The notes beneath the pieces are model-generated. The model did not search any database. It had not been told where the DNA came from and was given only the letters and a program-made list of their open reading frames with translations. This document shows positions 35,057-44,164 of a stretch of 64,000 nucleotides of DNA, in pieces. This stretch comes from Myxococcales bacterium (GTDB taxonomy: Bacteria > Myxococcota_A > Bradymonadia > UBA7976 > UBA1532): the NCBI GenBank assembly GCA_020633465.1, contig JACKDN010000013.1, forward strand, positions 124,001-188,000. Direction: 5' to 3'. Positions within the stretch are counted from its first letter, which is position 1; each line of letters begins with the position of its first letter. Both the position numbers and the translations under genes were made by a program.

Positions 35057-36196
35057 TCAGGGGCAGCCGGCGGGCGCCATCTCGGCGATCCAGGTGCGCA
35101 CCAGCTCGATGGCCTGGGCGTCGACGGTCAGGTTGGGCAGCTCGGGCATCTTGATCTCGGGATCCGTCGAGCTCATCCGGTACACCAGGATGCTCTCGTC
35201 GGGGCGCCCGGGCACGATGTCGGCGGTGCGCCCGCCGGCGCCGGGCCCGGCCGCCACGGGCGCGCGGCACACGCCGAAGTCCACCGGGCGCTCCACGGTG
35301 TGCCGCAGCACCAGGCCCGAGGGGCCGCCGCCGCCGCCCGCGCGGTGGCAGTGCGCGCAGTTCGCGTCCAGGTAGCTGCGCGCGCGAGCGGCCACCGGGG
35401 CGTCGCCGAAGGGATCGACCAGGCGCGGCGTGTCGCCGAAGTCGGCGCCCGGCGCGAACACGCCGCGCTCGGCCAGCACCTCGAGCTGGGGGCGGGCCAC
35501 GCCGTCGACGTCGATCATGCGATCGACCTGCCGCGTGACGACGCCCAGCAGCCCGGTCACGTCGTCGTTGGCGTGGCACTGATCGCACTGGTTGGTGTTG
35601 GGCACCAGGTAGGTCTGCTGCTGCGGCGCGCCCGCGCGGTCGAGGTAGTCGAGCGTCAGGCGGCGCCCGGCCACCACGCGCTCGGCGTCGGCCTGCTCGG
35701 CGTCCCAGACGTAGACGTGGCCGGTCCAGCCCTCGGCCTCGTGGATCAGCAGGCGCGTCTCGAGCAGGCGCGCGGTGCCCTCGCGATCGCGCTGATCGTC
35801 GGCGAACCAGAAGTTCTTGATGACGACGCTGCCCACGGGCAGCCGCCAGTCCTCGTCGCCGCCCACCTCGATGGCGCCGCCCGGGGGCAGGTAGACGAAG
35901 CGCGCCTTGCCCGCGTCGTCCGACCACAGCACGGCGGTGACCAGGTAGGGGTGCACGCCGGCGGCCGGCTGCAGGGCGGCGAGATCGTCGCCCACGAAGA
36001 AGCCGTAATCGCTCAGCCGGTCGTAGGGGATCTGCGCCAGATCGACGATCGGGGCGGCGGCGTCCGCCGCGCCGGCGTCGACCGGCCCGGCGTCGGCGCC
36101 CGGCCCGGGCGTCGCGTCGCCCCCGTCGTCGCAGGCCCACAGGCCCAGCACCAGCAGGGCGCTACAGATCGATCGTCGACTGCGCATCGTGCTCAC
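35057..36196 (-). CDS. Diheme c-type cytochrome lipoprotein (TIGR03806-like)
   Basis: A 379-residue exported lipoprotein, lipobox LWAC, with a short Asp/Ala linker and two heme-c sites, CDQCH (about residue 213) and CAHCH (about 290). The body (LSDYGFFVGDDLAALQPAAG, VLWSDDAGKARFVYLPPG, FWFADDQRDREG) resembles the family I know as SO2930/HNE_0200 diheme cytochromes, which habitually sits beside a parallel beta-helix protein. That partner is the gene directly upstream, overlapping by 35 bases. The ATG at 36196 or 36187 may be used. Its redox role is unknown in the family. Confidence 0.82.
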   Translation of the reverse strand: MSTMRSRRSICSALLVLGLWACDDGGDATPGPGADAGPVDAGAADAAAPIVDLAQIPYDRLSDYGFFVGDDLAALQPAAGVHPYLVTAVLWSDDAGKARFVYLPPGGAIEVGGDEDWRLPVGSVVIKNFWFADDQRDREGTARLLETRLLIHEAEGWTGHVYVWDAEQADAERVVAGRRLTLDYLDRAGAPQQQTYLVPNTNQCDQCHANDDVTGLLGVVTRQVDRMIDVDGVARPQLEVLAERGVFAPGADFGDTPRLVDPFGDAPVAARARSYLDANCAHCHRAGGGGGPSGLVLRHTVERPVDFGVCRAPVAAGPGAGGRTADIVPGRPDESILVYRMSSTDPEIKMPELPNLTVDAQAIELVRTWIAEMAPAGCP

Positions 36197-37463
36197 AATC
36201 GTAGGGCGCCAGATCGTCGCTGGCGGTCATGTCGCCGCAGAGGTCGATGTCGCGGAAGCTGGCGGCGTCCTCCTGGATGCAGGTGCGCCGCGCGGCGTCC
36301 TCGGGCTGCCCTTCGGCCCAGCAGCCGTCGCTCAGGATGTCGGGCAGCGGCACCTGCAGCCCCAGGCCGCCCAAGAGGCCCTGCGGCATGTCGCCGTTGT
36401 CGCTGAACGTGTTGTCGTGCACCCAGCTGCCCTCGCTGTAGGGATCGTAGGCCTCGTCGTCGTAGGCCCCGAGGATGTCGGTCAGGTAGCTGATGATCAC
36501 CAGGCCCGTCGTCTCGTTGCCGCGCACCTCGTTGCCCGTGAACTCGGTGTCGTCGGCGGCCAGGATGAACGCCCCGGTGCCGCCCGGCACCAACGACACG
36601 ATGCTGCCCGCCCGCCCGAAGTTGGGCAGGTTGTTCTCGATGATACGGTTCTGATGCACCTTGCAGCGCATGCCGTCCTTCATGGGCAGCTGGGGCAGGG
36701 TGAACACCAGGATGCCGCCGGTGTTGCCGAAGACGTGGTTGTCCACCACCTCGGCGTCGGTCGAGTTCTCGATCTCGATGCCGGCCACGTTGCCGGTGGC
36801 CTCGTTGTTGCGCACCAGGATGTTGTGCGACTGGCCCACGTAGATGCCCGCGTCGCTGGCGCCCTCGACGCGGCACTCTTCGACCAGCACGTTCGACGAC
36901 TCGACCGGATACAGGCCGTAGGCGCCGTTGGTGCTCTCGGCGGGGGTGGTCCAAACGACGTGCACGCGGCGGAAGGTGATGCCGTCGACGCCCGCGGCGC
37001 GCACGCCGTCGCCGGCCGAGTTGCGCACGCCGAAGTCCTCGACGGTGATGCCGTCGCCGGTCAGCAGCACGCCGTTGGCGCCGACCGTCTGGCCGGAGAA
37101 GTCGAGGATGGTGGCCTCGGGGCCGGCGCCGCGCAGGGTGAGGCCGTCGACCGCCACGGAGATCTCGGTGTCGAGCTCGAAGGTGCCGGCGGCGAGGCAC
37201 ACGGTGTCGCCCGCGGAGGCTTCGATCAGGGCGGTCTGCAGGCGGGTGACCGCGTCGGCGCCGGGCTCGACCACCGCGTGGCAGCCGTTGGCGTCGGGCC
37301 CCATGTCGGCCATCGGCGCGGCGTCGCCCGGCGCGGCGTCGCCCGTCGCGCCGTCGGCGGTGGCGCCGGTGTCGGCCCCCCCGTTCGCGCCCGTGTCGTC
37401 GTCGTCGTCGCAGCCGCCCAGAAGGGCCAGGCCCAGGAAGGACAGGCAGAGTCCGCGTCGCAT
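36162..37463 (-). CDS. Parallel beta-helix repeat lipoprotein (TIGR03805-like)
   Basis: A 433-residue lipoprotein: lipobox LLGGC, acidic linker, then a right-handed parallel beta-helix. Turn units of about 22 residues with stacked Asn and hydrophobic positions are obvious (NGVLLTGDGITVEDFGVRNS, SHNILVRNNEATGNVAGIEI, NSTDAEVVDNHVFGNTGG). The opening VTRLQTALIEASAGDTVCL is the usual entry to this fold. It pairs with the diheme cytochrome downstream, an association recurring in Gammaproteobacteria and Deltaproteobacteria-like genomes. It might bind or cleave a polysaccharide; no catalytic residues are identifiable. Confidence 0.82.
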   Translation of the reverse strand: MRRGLCLSFLGLALLGGCDDDDDTGANGGADTGATADGATGDAAPGDAAPMADMGPDANGCHAVVEPGADAVTRLQTALIEASAGDTVCLAAGTFELDTEISVAVDGLTLRGAGPEATILDFSGQTVGANGVLLTGDGITVEDFGVRNSAGDGVRAAGVDGITFRRVHVVWTTPAESTNGAYGLYPVESSNVLVEECRVEGASDAGIYVGQSHNILVRNNEATGNVAGIEIENSTDAEVVDNHVFGNTGGILVFTLPQLPMKDGMRCKVHQNRIIENNLPNFGRAGSIVSLVPGGTGAFILAADDTEFTGNEVRGNETTGLVIISYLTDILGAYDDEAYDPYSEGSWVHDNTFSDNGDMPQGLLGGLGLQVPLPDILSDGCWAEGQPEDAARRTCIQEDAASFRDIDLCGDMTASDDLAPYDCEHDAQSTIDL

Positions 37464-37519
37464 CACCACCTCCGGTCGTGTGTTCCCCGGGCGGCAGCGT
37501 AGCACGTCGCGGGGCGTCG

Positions 37520-38290
37520 TCAGCCGCCCTGCACCGTCCAAACGACATCGGCCGGGCCGGGGTAGGTGAAGTCGACGGTCGCGCAGCTGGGCTCGACGAG
37601 GGTGCCCCCGACGCCGAAGGTCGGATCGCGCGAGTCGCCCGGATCCACGTCGGCCTGCCGCGACCAGCAGAAGCGCGCCTGGTACGAGCCGGGCGGGGCG
37701 CTGACGCGGCGCTCGCAGTCGCCGTCGACGACGCTGGTGACGCCGTCCCAGTACAGATCGATCTGGCCGGTCGCGTGACCGCCCGTGATGTCGCGGACCC
37801 GCGGCTCGGCGGCGCCGCACACGCCGGTGGGATCGAAGCAGTCCTCGATCTCGCAGCGCTCGTCGAACCAGATGCGCCCCTCGGGTCCCAGCACGGTCAG
37901 CCAGGCGGGCTGGCCATCGAGGCCGTTGAGCTGCACCCAGATCGACTCGGGCACGTCGTTGCTGATCATCAGCGAGAAGCGCACCTCGTCCGAGGGCAGA
38001 CCCTGATCGAGGGGCGGCGGCGCGGCGTCGGGGCCGGCGTCGTCGGCGGGCGCCGCGTCCAGCGTCGGGCCCGCGTCGTCGGCGCCCGCGTCGGTCGGGG
38101 CGGCGTCGTCGTCGGGCGGCGCGGCGTCGCGGGTGGCGGCGCCGTCGGGCACCAGATCGCCGTCGCGGGCCAGCGGCACGTAGGCGTCGCCGTCGCCCGA
38201 CTCGTCCTGGCCGCAGGCCGAGAGGGCCAGCGTCGTCAGGGCGGCGGCGAGGATCCTCAGAAAACCATGGGTGGGTCGTGGAAAGTGCAC
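37520..38290 (-). CDS. Lipoprotein with small Cys-containing beta domain
   Basis: A 256-residue lipoprotein. The GTG at 38290 with GGAGG six bases upstream gives a leader ending in lipobox LSAC. An Asp/Ala/Pro linker of about 90 residues follows, then a domain of about 130 residues starting FSLMISNDVPESIWVQLNG with six cysteines (RCEIEDCFDPTGVCG, DCERR, FCWSR, SCATV). No family name can be given with confidence. It lies 56 bases upstream of the beta-helix gene and probably belongs to the same transcription unit. Confidence 0.75.
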   Translation of the reverse strand: MHFPRPTHGFLRILAAALTTLALSACGQDESGDGDAYVPLARDGDLVPDGAATRDAAPPDDDAAPTDAGADDAGPTLDAAPADDAGPDAAPPPLDQGLPSDEVRFSLMISNDVPESIWVQLNGLDGQPAWLTVLGPEGRIWFDERCEIEDCFDPTGVCGAAEPRVRDITGGHATGQIDLYWDGVTSVVDGDCERRVSAPPGSYQARFCWSRQADVDPGDSRDPTFGVGGTLVEPSCATVDFTYPGPADVVWTVQGG

Positions 38291-38363
38291 GGGTGGCCTC
38301 CGTCTCTGCCCCGTTTCGGGGGGGTCGGGGGCCGGTCCGTGCACGGCTCGGGCCAGGGGCGGC

Positions 38364-40215
38364 TCACCGCTGGCGGCGGCAGCGCCCCTCGTCGCAATAG
38401 AACAGGGGCGACGAGCCGCGGCCCGGATCGTCGCAGGCGGCCAGGCCGTCACAGTCCGCGTCGCCCGCGCAGGGGACGGCGGCGCACTCGCCGTGCTGCT
38501 CGGTGCAGAAGTCGTAGGTGCCGGGGCAGGCCTGGTTGACGCAGCCGGCGATGCACGAGAAGCCGGGGCCGGCGGGGCCGTCGGGCGGGTCCAGGCCGGC
38601 GCAGGGCACGTTGGCGAAGCCGGCGGTGGGCGCGCGGTCGAGGGCCGACTGGGTGGCCGGGCCGAGGCGGCCGTCGGCGTCGAGGGGGTCGTCCTGGCGG
38701 TTGGCGTTCCACAGGGCCTGGAAGGCGTAGACGGCCAGCGGGCGCAGATCGGCGCCGGCGGGGTACAGCCAGCCGTCGCCCTCGTCGAGCCGCTGGAAGC
38801 CCTCGGCCTCGAGGGCGGCGGCGACGGCGGGATCGTCGTCGCCGACGATCTGGACGGCGCGGCCGGTGACGTAGGCGCTGGCGCCGGGGGCGGCGGTGTC
38901 GCCGGGGCAGCTCAGGTTGCGCTGGGCCGAGTAGAGGAACCAGGTGAGGGTGGGATCGCGGCCGGCCCACAGCACCGACAGCGATCGGCCGACGCGCTGG
39001 CTGGCGCGGACCAGGGCGGCGTGGGTGTCGGCCTCGAGCCACTCGGGCTTGGGGGGCGCGGCCACCGTGAGGCAGCCGGCGCCGGCGCACAGGTTCAGGG
39101 GCACGACGGCGGCGGCGTCGGCGCAGCGCATCACCTCGGCCACCTGCGCGGACAGGCCCTCGATGAGCGGGATGGGGGCGTCGCAGCCGCGCCACGCGGC
39201 CTGGGCCACCGACGGGCCGCGCAGGGGCGGCAGCTCGATGGGCGGGCCGCCCGGATCGCACAGGCCCTCGCGGAAGCCGGTGAGCGGGGCGTCGGTCAGG
39301 GCCTGCTCGGTGGCCGCGTCGAACTCGCCGGTCAGCGGGATGGGGTGCTCGGGGCGGTTGCGGTTCCAGAGGGCCTGGAAGGCGAACAGCGACAGGGTCG
39401 CGGTGCCCTCGTCCTCCGCCAGGACGTAGTCGAAGTGCGGGCGGTCGGTGGGCAGGTTGTTCTCCCAGCCGAAGCGCCGCATGGTCGCGGCCCAGTCCTC
39501 CGGGTCGACCAGGTCGACCGACAGGCCGTTCTGGTGGTTCGACAGGCCGGGGGGCGCGGCGAAGTCACAGCCCTTCAGGGTCCACAGGTAGAAGAGGTGC
39601 TGGATGGCCACGTCGCGGTAGGCCCACTTGATGACCAGCTGGCCGGGGCCGGCGGCCGCGGCGTCGAGCAGATCGTCGACGCCGCGCGCGTCGACCAGCG
39701 GGCGGCGGGCGGGATCGAGCATCACCCAGTTGCCCGGCGGCAGATCACCCAGGGTGCCCGGGCGAACGCAGTCGATGGCGTCGACGAGCTGGCGCGACAG
39801 GCCGTCGAGCAGGGCGCGCGGGGTGTCGTCGCCGTCGGTGAAGCAGGTGCGGGCGACGTGCTCCCCGATGGTCTCGCCCTCGGGGGCGGGCACGCCGCCG
39901 GCGCCGGGCTCGCCGCCCATGCCGGGCTCCCCGCCGCGGCGCCAGGCTCGCCGCCGGCCTGGGCTGGCCGCCGGCGCCGGGCTGGCCGCCGGCGCTGGGC
40001 TGGCCGCCCGCGCCGGGCTGACCGCCAGCGCCCGGCTGACCGCCAGCGCCCGGCTGACCGCCGGCGCCGGGCTGACCGCCGGCCCCGGGGCCCGCGTCCG
40101 TCTCGCCCATCTGCCCTGCGCCCGGCCGGATGCCGTCGAGATCGTCGTCGTCCTCGCAGCCGAAGGCGGCCAGCGCCAGGCAGGCCAGGGCGGCGAGGTG
40201 GAGGGGGCGGTTCAT
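38364..40215 (-). CDS. M15-like peptidase/peptidoglycan-binding lipoprotein, frame broken in linker
   Basis: A lipoprotein leader (MNRPLHLAALACLALAAFGC) starts at 40215 and runs into a Gly-Ala-Gly-Gly-Gln-Pro linker. The folded part, in another frame from about 39915 to 38364, has a VanY/M15-like zinc site: SNHQNGLSVDL (His, Asp) and PHFDYV (His). Two peptidoglycan-binding-like units follow, each with FQALWN, a GxxDxxT-type turn and QALTDAP or QSALDRAP, and a Cys-rich tail. It would trim or bind cell-wall peptides from the outer face. The linker DNA (about 39905-39965) changes frame twice while the GGEPG pattern continues across frames, so the breaks look like single-base indels in a GC repeat rather than gene decay. 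Confidence 0.7.
39905..40090 (-). repeat. DNA repeat encoding Gly-Gly-Gln-Pro linker
   Basis: Near-identical 18-base units encoding GAGGQP are repeated about eight times, ending in GGEPG-type units spread over three reading frames. It is low-complexity and prone to polymerase slippage. Confidence 0.8.
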
Positions 40216-40354
40216 GGCGGCTCCTCGGGTGCGGCGACGCGGCCATGATGCGCAGCGGGGCCGCCGGACGCAAAGGCGGGGTGGCCCGGCGGGCTTGTCG
40301 TTCCGGGTGTCGACGGGCCACGCTGCGGCACGCAATCCGCCCCCGGAGCAGCCG

Positions 40355-41509
40355 ATGAGCGCCCGCCCCACCTTCTCCGACGCCGCCCGCCGCCGGCGTC
40401 TGGTCGCCCGCCACCATCTGCGCCGGAGCGCGCCCGACGTCGAGACCGCGGTGGCCGATCTGGTGGCGCTGCACTCGAGCGATCCCGTGACGCCGCACCT
40501 GGCGCTGTGGGCGCGCGTACCGGGCTACGCGCCGGACGATCTCGACCGGGCGCTGGCCGACGACCGCGCGGTGACGCGCCTGCACGCCATGCGACGGACG
40601 CTGTTCGTGGTGCACCGCGACGACACGCCGGCGGTGCTGGCGGGCGCCACCGCCGACATCGCGGCCAAGGAGCGGCGGCGCGTCGAAGGCTGGCTGGCGC
40701 CCGAGGTCGAGGACGCGGCCGCATGGCTGCGGCGGCAGGGCGAGGCGGTGCGCGCGGCGCTGGCCGAGCGCGGCGAGCAGACCACGCGCGATCTGATGGA
40801 GGCGGTGCCCGCGCTGAAGACCGAGGTGACGCTGGGATCGGGCAAGTGGAGCCAGCGATCGGCGGTGGGCTCGCGGCTGCTGTTCTTGATGGCGATGGAC
40901 GGCGACATCGTGCGCACGCGGCCAGCGGGGACGTGGAAGTCGAGCCAGTACGCCTGGGCGCCGGGCGACTTCGAGGCCCGGCCCGATCCCGAGGCGGCGC
41001 GGGCGGCGGTGCTGCGGCGCTACCTGGCGACGCACGGGCCGGCCACCGAGACCGATCTGCGCTGGTGGTCGGGGTGGACGGCGAAGCAGACGCGCGCGGC
41101 GCGGGCGGCGCTGGACACCCACGAGGTGCGGTTGGACGACGGCGAGACGGGGGTGGTGCTGGCCGGCGACGTCGACGACGGCGAGGCGGCGCCCGCGGCG
41201 GCGCTGCTGCCCGGGCTGGACTCGACGCCGATGGGCTGGAAGCAGCGGGCGTGGTTCCTGGGCGAGCACGAGGCCGCGTTGTTCGACCGCAACGGGAACG
41301 CCGGGCCGACGGTGTGGTGGGACGGGCGGGTGGTCGGCGGGTGGGGACAGCGCGGCGACGGTGCGATCGTCCATCGGCTGCTCGAGGACATCGGGGCCGA
41401 GGGCGAGGCGGCGGTGGCCGCCGAGGTCGAGCGCCTGGCGGCGTGGTTGGGCGAGGTGACGGTCACGCCGCGCTTCCGGACGCCGCTCGAGAAGGCGTTG
41501 GTGGACTGA
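40355..41509 (+). CDS. Winged-helix DNA-binding domain protein (HTH_42/YcaQ family)
   Basis: A 384-residue cytoplasmic protein of the PF06224 type. The family pattern is clear: ARHHL near the start, ALHSSDPVTPHLALWARVPG, DDLDRALADDRAVTRLHAMRRTLFVVH, a central WSQRSAVGSRLLFLMAMDGDIVRTRPAG segment, WWSGWTAKQTRAARAAL and the C-terminal ALFDRNGNAGPTVWWDGRVVGGWGQ. Relatives include the YcaQ/AlkX DNA glycosylases, but many actinobacterial and myxobacterial members are uncharacterised, so glycosylase activity is only possible. CCGGAG precedes the ATG. It diverges from the frameshifted lipoprotein across a 139-base gap. Confidence 0.88.
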   Translation: MSARPTFSDAARRRRLVARHHLRRSAPDVETAVADLVALHSSDPVTPHLALWARVPGYAPDDLDRALADDRAVTRLHAMRRTLFVVHRDDTPAVLAGATADIAAKERRRVEGWLAPEVEDAAAWLRRQGEAVRAALAERGEQTTRDLMEAVPALKTEVTLGSGKWSQRSAVGSRLLFLMAMDGDIVRTRPAGTWKSSQYAWAPGDFEARPDPEAARAAVLRRYLATHGPATETDLRWWSGWTAKQTRAARAALDTHEVRLDDGETGVVLAGDVDDGEAAPAAALLPGLDSTPMGWKQRAWFLGEHEAALFDRNGNAGPTVWWDGRVVGGWGQRGDGAIVHRLLEDIGAEGEAAVAAEVERLAAWLGEVTVTPRFRTPLEKALVD

Positions 41510-41693
41510 CCGGGGCTTCCTTCCGACGGTGACGGGCGAGCCGGTGCGGCCGCGGTCCGTGGGGCGTCGCGGCGGTGCGCCGGGCCGCGGGCGGGGCAGG
41601 TTGCCCCCGCGGGGCGGCCACGGTGCGCGGCGGCGCGCCGTGGCGCGGCGGCTGCACAGAAGCGGCGGGGAGCACCGACGCGGAAGGACGCAC

Positions 41694-42968
41694 GTGATCG
41701 ACTGGGAGCCCTTCGCGGCGATGGGCGTGGCCTTCGTGGCGGGGCTGCTCATCGGCGCCGAGCGCGACCACGCCGCCGAGGACGCCGACGGCAAGGGCCA
41801 CCTGGGCGGCGCGCGCACGCACGCGCTGGTGGCCACCGTGGGCGGACTGGCGGCGCTGCTGGCGACGCACCTGGGCCTCGCGCTGGTCGCGGTCGGGTTC
41901 TTCGCGCTGGCCGCGCTGATGGTGTTGGCCTACCGGGCGCGCCTGGTCGAGGAGGAGCGGCGCGGGCTGACGTCGGTGGCGGCCTTCCTCGTGACCTACC
42001 TGCTGGGGGCGCTGGCGACGCTGGACGCGCTGCCGCTGACGCAGCGAACCAGCCTGGTGCTGGGCACGGCCGTCGTGGTGACGGTGGCGCTGTCTGCCAA
42101 GACGCGGGTGCACAGCTTCCTCGACACGGTGTCGCGGCGCGAGATCCGCGCGACGTTGATGTTCCTGGCGATGGCGGTGCTGGTGGTGCCGCTGCTGCCG
42201 GACTGGCCGGTCGGGCCGCAGGAGATCGTGAAGCCGCGGCAGGTGGGTTTGTTCGTCGCGCTGATCATGGGCCTCGACCTGTGCGGCTACATCGCGCTGC
42301 GGGTGTTGAGCGCGCGCAAGGCGCTCGGGGTGACCGGGCTGGTCGGCGGCTTCGCGTCGTCGACGGCGGTGACGATCTCGTTGGCGCACAAAGCGAAGGC
42401 GGGCGAACAGCCGGTGCGGTCGACCGCGCTGGCGGTGATCATCGCGACGGCGGTGTCGATGCCGCGGGCGTTGCTCGAGGTGGCGGTGCTGGATCGCGGC
42501 CTGGCGTGGTCGGTGGCGCCGGCGGCGGGCGTGATGGCGGCGGTCGGCGGGGTGTTCGCCGGCGTGGTCTACCTGCGCCTGCGGCGGCGGTCCGAGGGCG
42601 ACAACGAGGCGGATCTGCGCAACCCGGCGAACCTGGGCACGGCGCTGAAGTTCGGGCTGATGTTCGTGGCGATCCTGGTGGCCAGCCACCTGGCGCAGCG
42701 CGCGCTGGGGGATTGGGGCGCGTACGCGGCCGGCGCGCTCGGCGGCGCCGCCAGCCTGCACGCCGCCGGCCTGTCGATGGCCGGCCTGGTCGACGGGGGC
42801 GTCGGCGTCGGGGTGGCCGCCGACGGCATGGTGTGCGCGCTGATCAGCAGCGTGGTGGTCAAGGCAGGCCTCGCGAGCGCGCTCGGCGGCGTCGAGATGG
42901 CCAAGCGGGTGGTGCCCCCGTTGACGCTGATGGGCGCCGTCGGCGCGGGCGCGATCTGGGCGTTCTGA
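41694..42968 (+). CDS. MgtC/SapB-DUF4010 family membrane protein
   Basis: A 424-residue protein with about 11 membrane helices. The N-terminal third has the MgtC/SapB signature (GVAFVAGLLIGAERD, GGARTHALVATVGGLAALLA), and the C-terminal two-thirds is the DUF4010 module (KALGVTGLVGGFASSTAVTISLAHKAK, FGLMFVAILVASHLAQR). Such proteins are thought to act in magnesium or phosphate stress, but the transport activity is unproven. A GTG start at 41694 with GGAAGGAC upstream places the first helix correctly; the preceding 184 bases hold no gene. No magnesium leader RNA was recognised. Confidence 0.88.
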   Translation: MIDWEPFAAMGVAFVAGLLIGAERDHAAEDADGKGHLGGARTHALVATVGGLAALLATHLGLALVAVGFFALAALMVLAYRARLVEEERRGLTSVAAFLVTYLLGALATLDALPLTQRTSLVLGTAVVVTVALSAKTRVHSFLDTVSRREIRATLMFLAMAVLVVPLLPDWPVGPQEIVKPRQVGLFVALIMGLDLCGYIALRVLSARKALGVTGLVGGFASSTAVTISLAHKAKAGEQPVRSTALAVIIATAVSMPRALLEVAVLDRGLAWSVAPAAGVMAAVGGVFAGVVYLRLRRRSEGDNEADLRNPANLGTALKFGLMFVAILVASHLAQRALGDWGAYAAGALGGAASLHAAGLSMAGLVDGGVGVGVAADGMVCALISSVVVKAGLASALGGVEMAKRVVPPLTLMGAVGAGAIWAF

Positions 42969-43043
42969 GCGGGTTGGGGCGCGGTCGGAGGGCGTCCGAG
43001 GAGCGCGCCCCAGCCGTCCGGATGACCCGGCGGCCAGGAGGGG

Positions 43044-44161
43044 TCAGGCAGGCAGGACCTCCCACATGCGCCCCTGGCTGGTCGACGAGACCTGCGTGGT
43101 GGCCGCGCGGCCGTCCACCGACACCCTGATGGCGTAGGTGAACCGGTCGCCGCCGCGATCCTTCCGCCAGGTGACGACGCCGCGGCGGCCCGCGTGCATG
43201 CCGCCCAACATGCGGACGCGCGTACCCTTCGGCAGGCCGGCCGGCGCCGCGGGCGCGCGTCGGGCGCGGGCGGGCGGGGCGGCGCGGCGCGACGCGGCGC
43301 GCGCCGCGCCGGTGGGGCCGGCGGGGGGGCCGCGGCGAGCTGCTCGGCGGGCGGGGCGCGCTTGGCCGCGCGTTTGCGGGGCGCCGGTGGAGGGGCGGCC
43401 GGCGGTGGCGCGGGCGCCGCGAAGTCACCCGGATCGGCCAGCTCCACCCCGAACAGCGCCGCGAGATCGTCGCCCGCGTCCAACCGGCTGTCCGCCGCGG
43501 GCAGCGACGGGTCGAAGGCCCGTCCGGCACCGGCGACGAGATCCTGCTCGTCGACCTCGCGCAGCCGGAACAAGAGCTCGGGCCGCTCGTCCAGCCGCGC
43601 GCCGATGCCGTACAGCACGGCGGCGACGTGCTTGCACATCCGGGCGCCGTCGGGGCACGAGCAGCTCAGCCGAATCTCGGCCGACGCCGGGAACAGCCCC
43701 GTCCCCTGGCGGCACACGCGCTCCATCACCGCCTTGGACAGGCGTCCCTGCAGCAGCTCCAGCAGCGAGTCGACCGCGCCGCCGCAGTCGTCGCACAGCG
43801 CGCGCCACCGCGCCGGCGCGACGGGCTGGACCACCACCCGCACCCGGTACATCTGCGAGCCGGAGACCAGGGCGGTCACCTCGCCGGGCAGCACCTTCAG
43901 ATCGATGACCGAGCCGTTGCGGGCGTAGGTGCGGCCGCGCGGCAGGCGGTTGGCGAAGTCGCTGTAGCGCTCGAGGTTGTCGCACCAGGCCCGGCCCCAG
44001 AAGGTGTGGGCGATGGTGCGCCCGGTGATCACCACCGGCTCGAGCGCCTCGCCCTTCTTCGCCCGCTTGGCGGCCTCGCGCTCGGCGCGGGCGCGCCGCT
44101 CGGCGACGGGCACATAGCGCCCCCAGCCGCCGTCGTCCCAATCTCTGCCCCGCCGCGCCAT
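43044..44161 (-). CDS. SWIM zinc-finger protein, frame broken in Pro/Ala linker
   Basis: The protein starts MARRGRDWDDGGWGRYVPV and holds a SWIM zinc finger with CSC...CKH (LSCSCPDGARMCKHVAAVLYG), a motif that binds DNA or protein partners. A Pro/Ala/Arg linker follows (43230-43430). The C-terminal 70 residues are in a different frame, from LPKGTRVRMLGG to WEVLPA and the TGA at 43044, and clearly form a folded domain. The switch probably lies at a run of seven G on the plus strand (43323-43329), where one base would join the frames. The gene begins 3 bases after the SNF2 helicase stop with AGGAGGGATGAGG before the ATG, so the two are co-translated partners. Confidence 0.75.
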
Positions 44162-44164
44162 GCC

